Of a DNA stretch of 64,000 nt, positions 63,200 to 64,000 are shown in pieces; positions within the stretch are counted from its first letter, which is position 1, and each line of letters opens with the position of its first letter. The notes below the pieces were generated by a model. The model was not told the origin of the DNA and made no database searches. It worked only from the letters and a program-made list of their open reading frames with translations. The DNA lies in NCBI GenBank assembly GCA_008711295.1, contig VUYV01000595.1, forward strand, positions 89,501 to 153,500, read 5' to 3'. A program made the translations under genes and the position numbers. This DNA is from Anarhynchus alexandrinus (Eukaryota > Chordata > Aves > Charadriiformes > Charadriidae).

Positions 63200-64000
63200 T
63201 TGCCCCCTTCCCGTTGCAATTAAATAAGGTCAAAAAAAAAAAAGAGAGGGAACACAAACATGTTATTGGCCGAGTGAGTAAACATTTCAGGCTCTTTTGC
63301 AATCATTAATGATAGTACAAGGGGTGTGTGAACTTCCTGCACGCTGTACTGCAGTTCATTCCGAATTCACCAATGCAATTAGGGTGTCTTTTATGCAAGA
63401 GCTGAAATTCGCCTAGATTGATTTAACGAGTATAATTTCCTCTTTGGAACTGCTGGAAATTAATCATCACTTCTCCAAGCTCCATCTGGAATTCACTCCG
63501 TCAGCACAACACATAGCTATAATGGTGGCATCTAAAGAGAACTGCGTGCTGACTGCACTGTTGTTGACTTTGTTCAAGTATTTCCTATACATAGGATGGG
63601 AAATATCTCAAATATGAAGAAAAGTCAACTATCCCAGCACAGCGCACACCGATTTTTTCTCTAGTGACAACCATCACACAGACAACAAACCCAATTCGCT
63701 TCTTGCTCATACTAGTTTTCATTGAGGCAACTGCACCAACTTAATTGGATTGACCCTAATTTTCAGCAAGTGAAAGTGGCAGAAGAAACTGATGGAATAT
63801 TTTAAAGAGAAATGAAATAAATACACCTAACCAGTTACATCCCTAAGAAGATGCATTTGCACATAAAACTGTCAATTTGTGCATGCAAATCAGGTAACTA
63901 GCCACCTCATTCCCTACTTTCATGGCTACCTGCCCGACTTGGGTGTACAGCTGTAGGATTTGGAGAGCTGAGAGCAGTGATCGCCTCTGAGAATGTGCCA
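63200..64000. other. AT-rich, CpG-poor block, possible conserved non-coding DNA
   Basis: Unique sequence with many homeodomain-type TAAT cores (CAATTAGG, TTAATTGGATTGA, TTAATGATAG), few CpGs and no coding signal. It resembles developmental non-coding elements, but only alignment could show conservation. Confidence 0.3.

Overview
This window looks like avian nuclear DNA. It carries four pieces of the CR1 LINE, two of them showing the full 8-bp terminal repeat unit (ATTCTATG, seen here as its reverse complement). It also carries ancient MIR-like SINE fragments, AG/GT-bounded exons scattered over tens of kilobases, and single-N assembly gaps. There are no bacterial operons, CRISPR arrays, tRNA or rRNA genes. 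I cannot name the species.

The dominant gene is GRHL3 (grainyhead-like transcription factor 3) on the minus strand. I could rebuild it completely: 16 coding exons from the ATG at 50157 to the TAA at 21607-21609. The splice phases all agree and the summed CDS is 1806 nt (601 codons plus stop), with a 3'UTR running to an AATAAA at 20849-20854. The exons encode, in order, the N-terminal activation region, the CP2/grainyhead DNA-binding domain and the C-terminal dimerisation domain. A CCAAT box and a TATA-like element lie just upstream of the ATG.

Tail-to-tail with GRHL3, on the plus strand, are exons of STPG1 (sperm-tail PG-rich repeat protein). Five exons between 8870 and 17706 could be identified; the 5' coding exons could not. 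One exon junction does not keep frame as drawn.

The left end (about 540-1450) is a CpG-rich segment that looks like a bidirectional promoter. It has a minus-strand splice donor at 548/547 and a plus-strand donor at 1068/1069. From the known vertebrate gene order (NIPAL3-STPG1-GRHL3) it probably serves NIPAL3 to the left and STPG1 to the right. It holds four CCAAT boxes, a perfect NRF1 palindrome, an RFX X-box-like site that would fit a ciliary/flagellar gene, and two ZNF143/THAP11-like sites.

From about 50.5 kb to the right end I see no gene. It is probably the gap between the 5' ends of GRHL3 and the next gene (IFNLR1 in other vertebrates, outside the window), and may hold distal regulatory DNA. 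I found no evidence of a previously undescribed system. The most useful observations are the STPG1 frame inconsistency, the X-box in the promoter, the complete GRHL3 model with a 35-nt microexon, and a probable assembly scar in GRHL3 intron 12.
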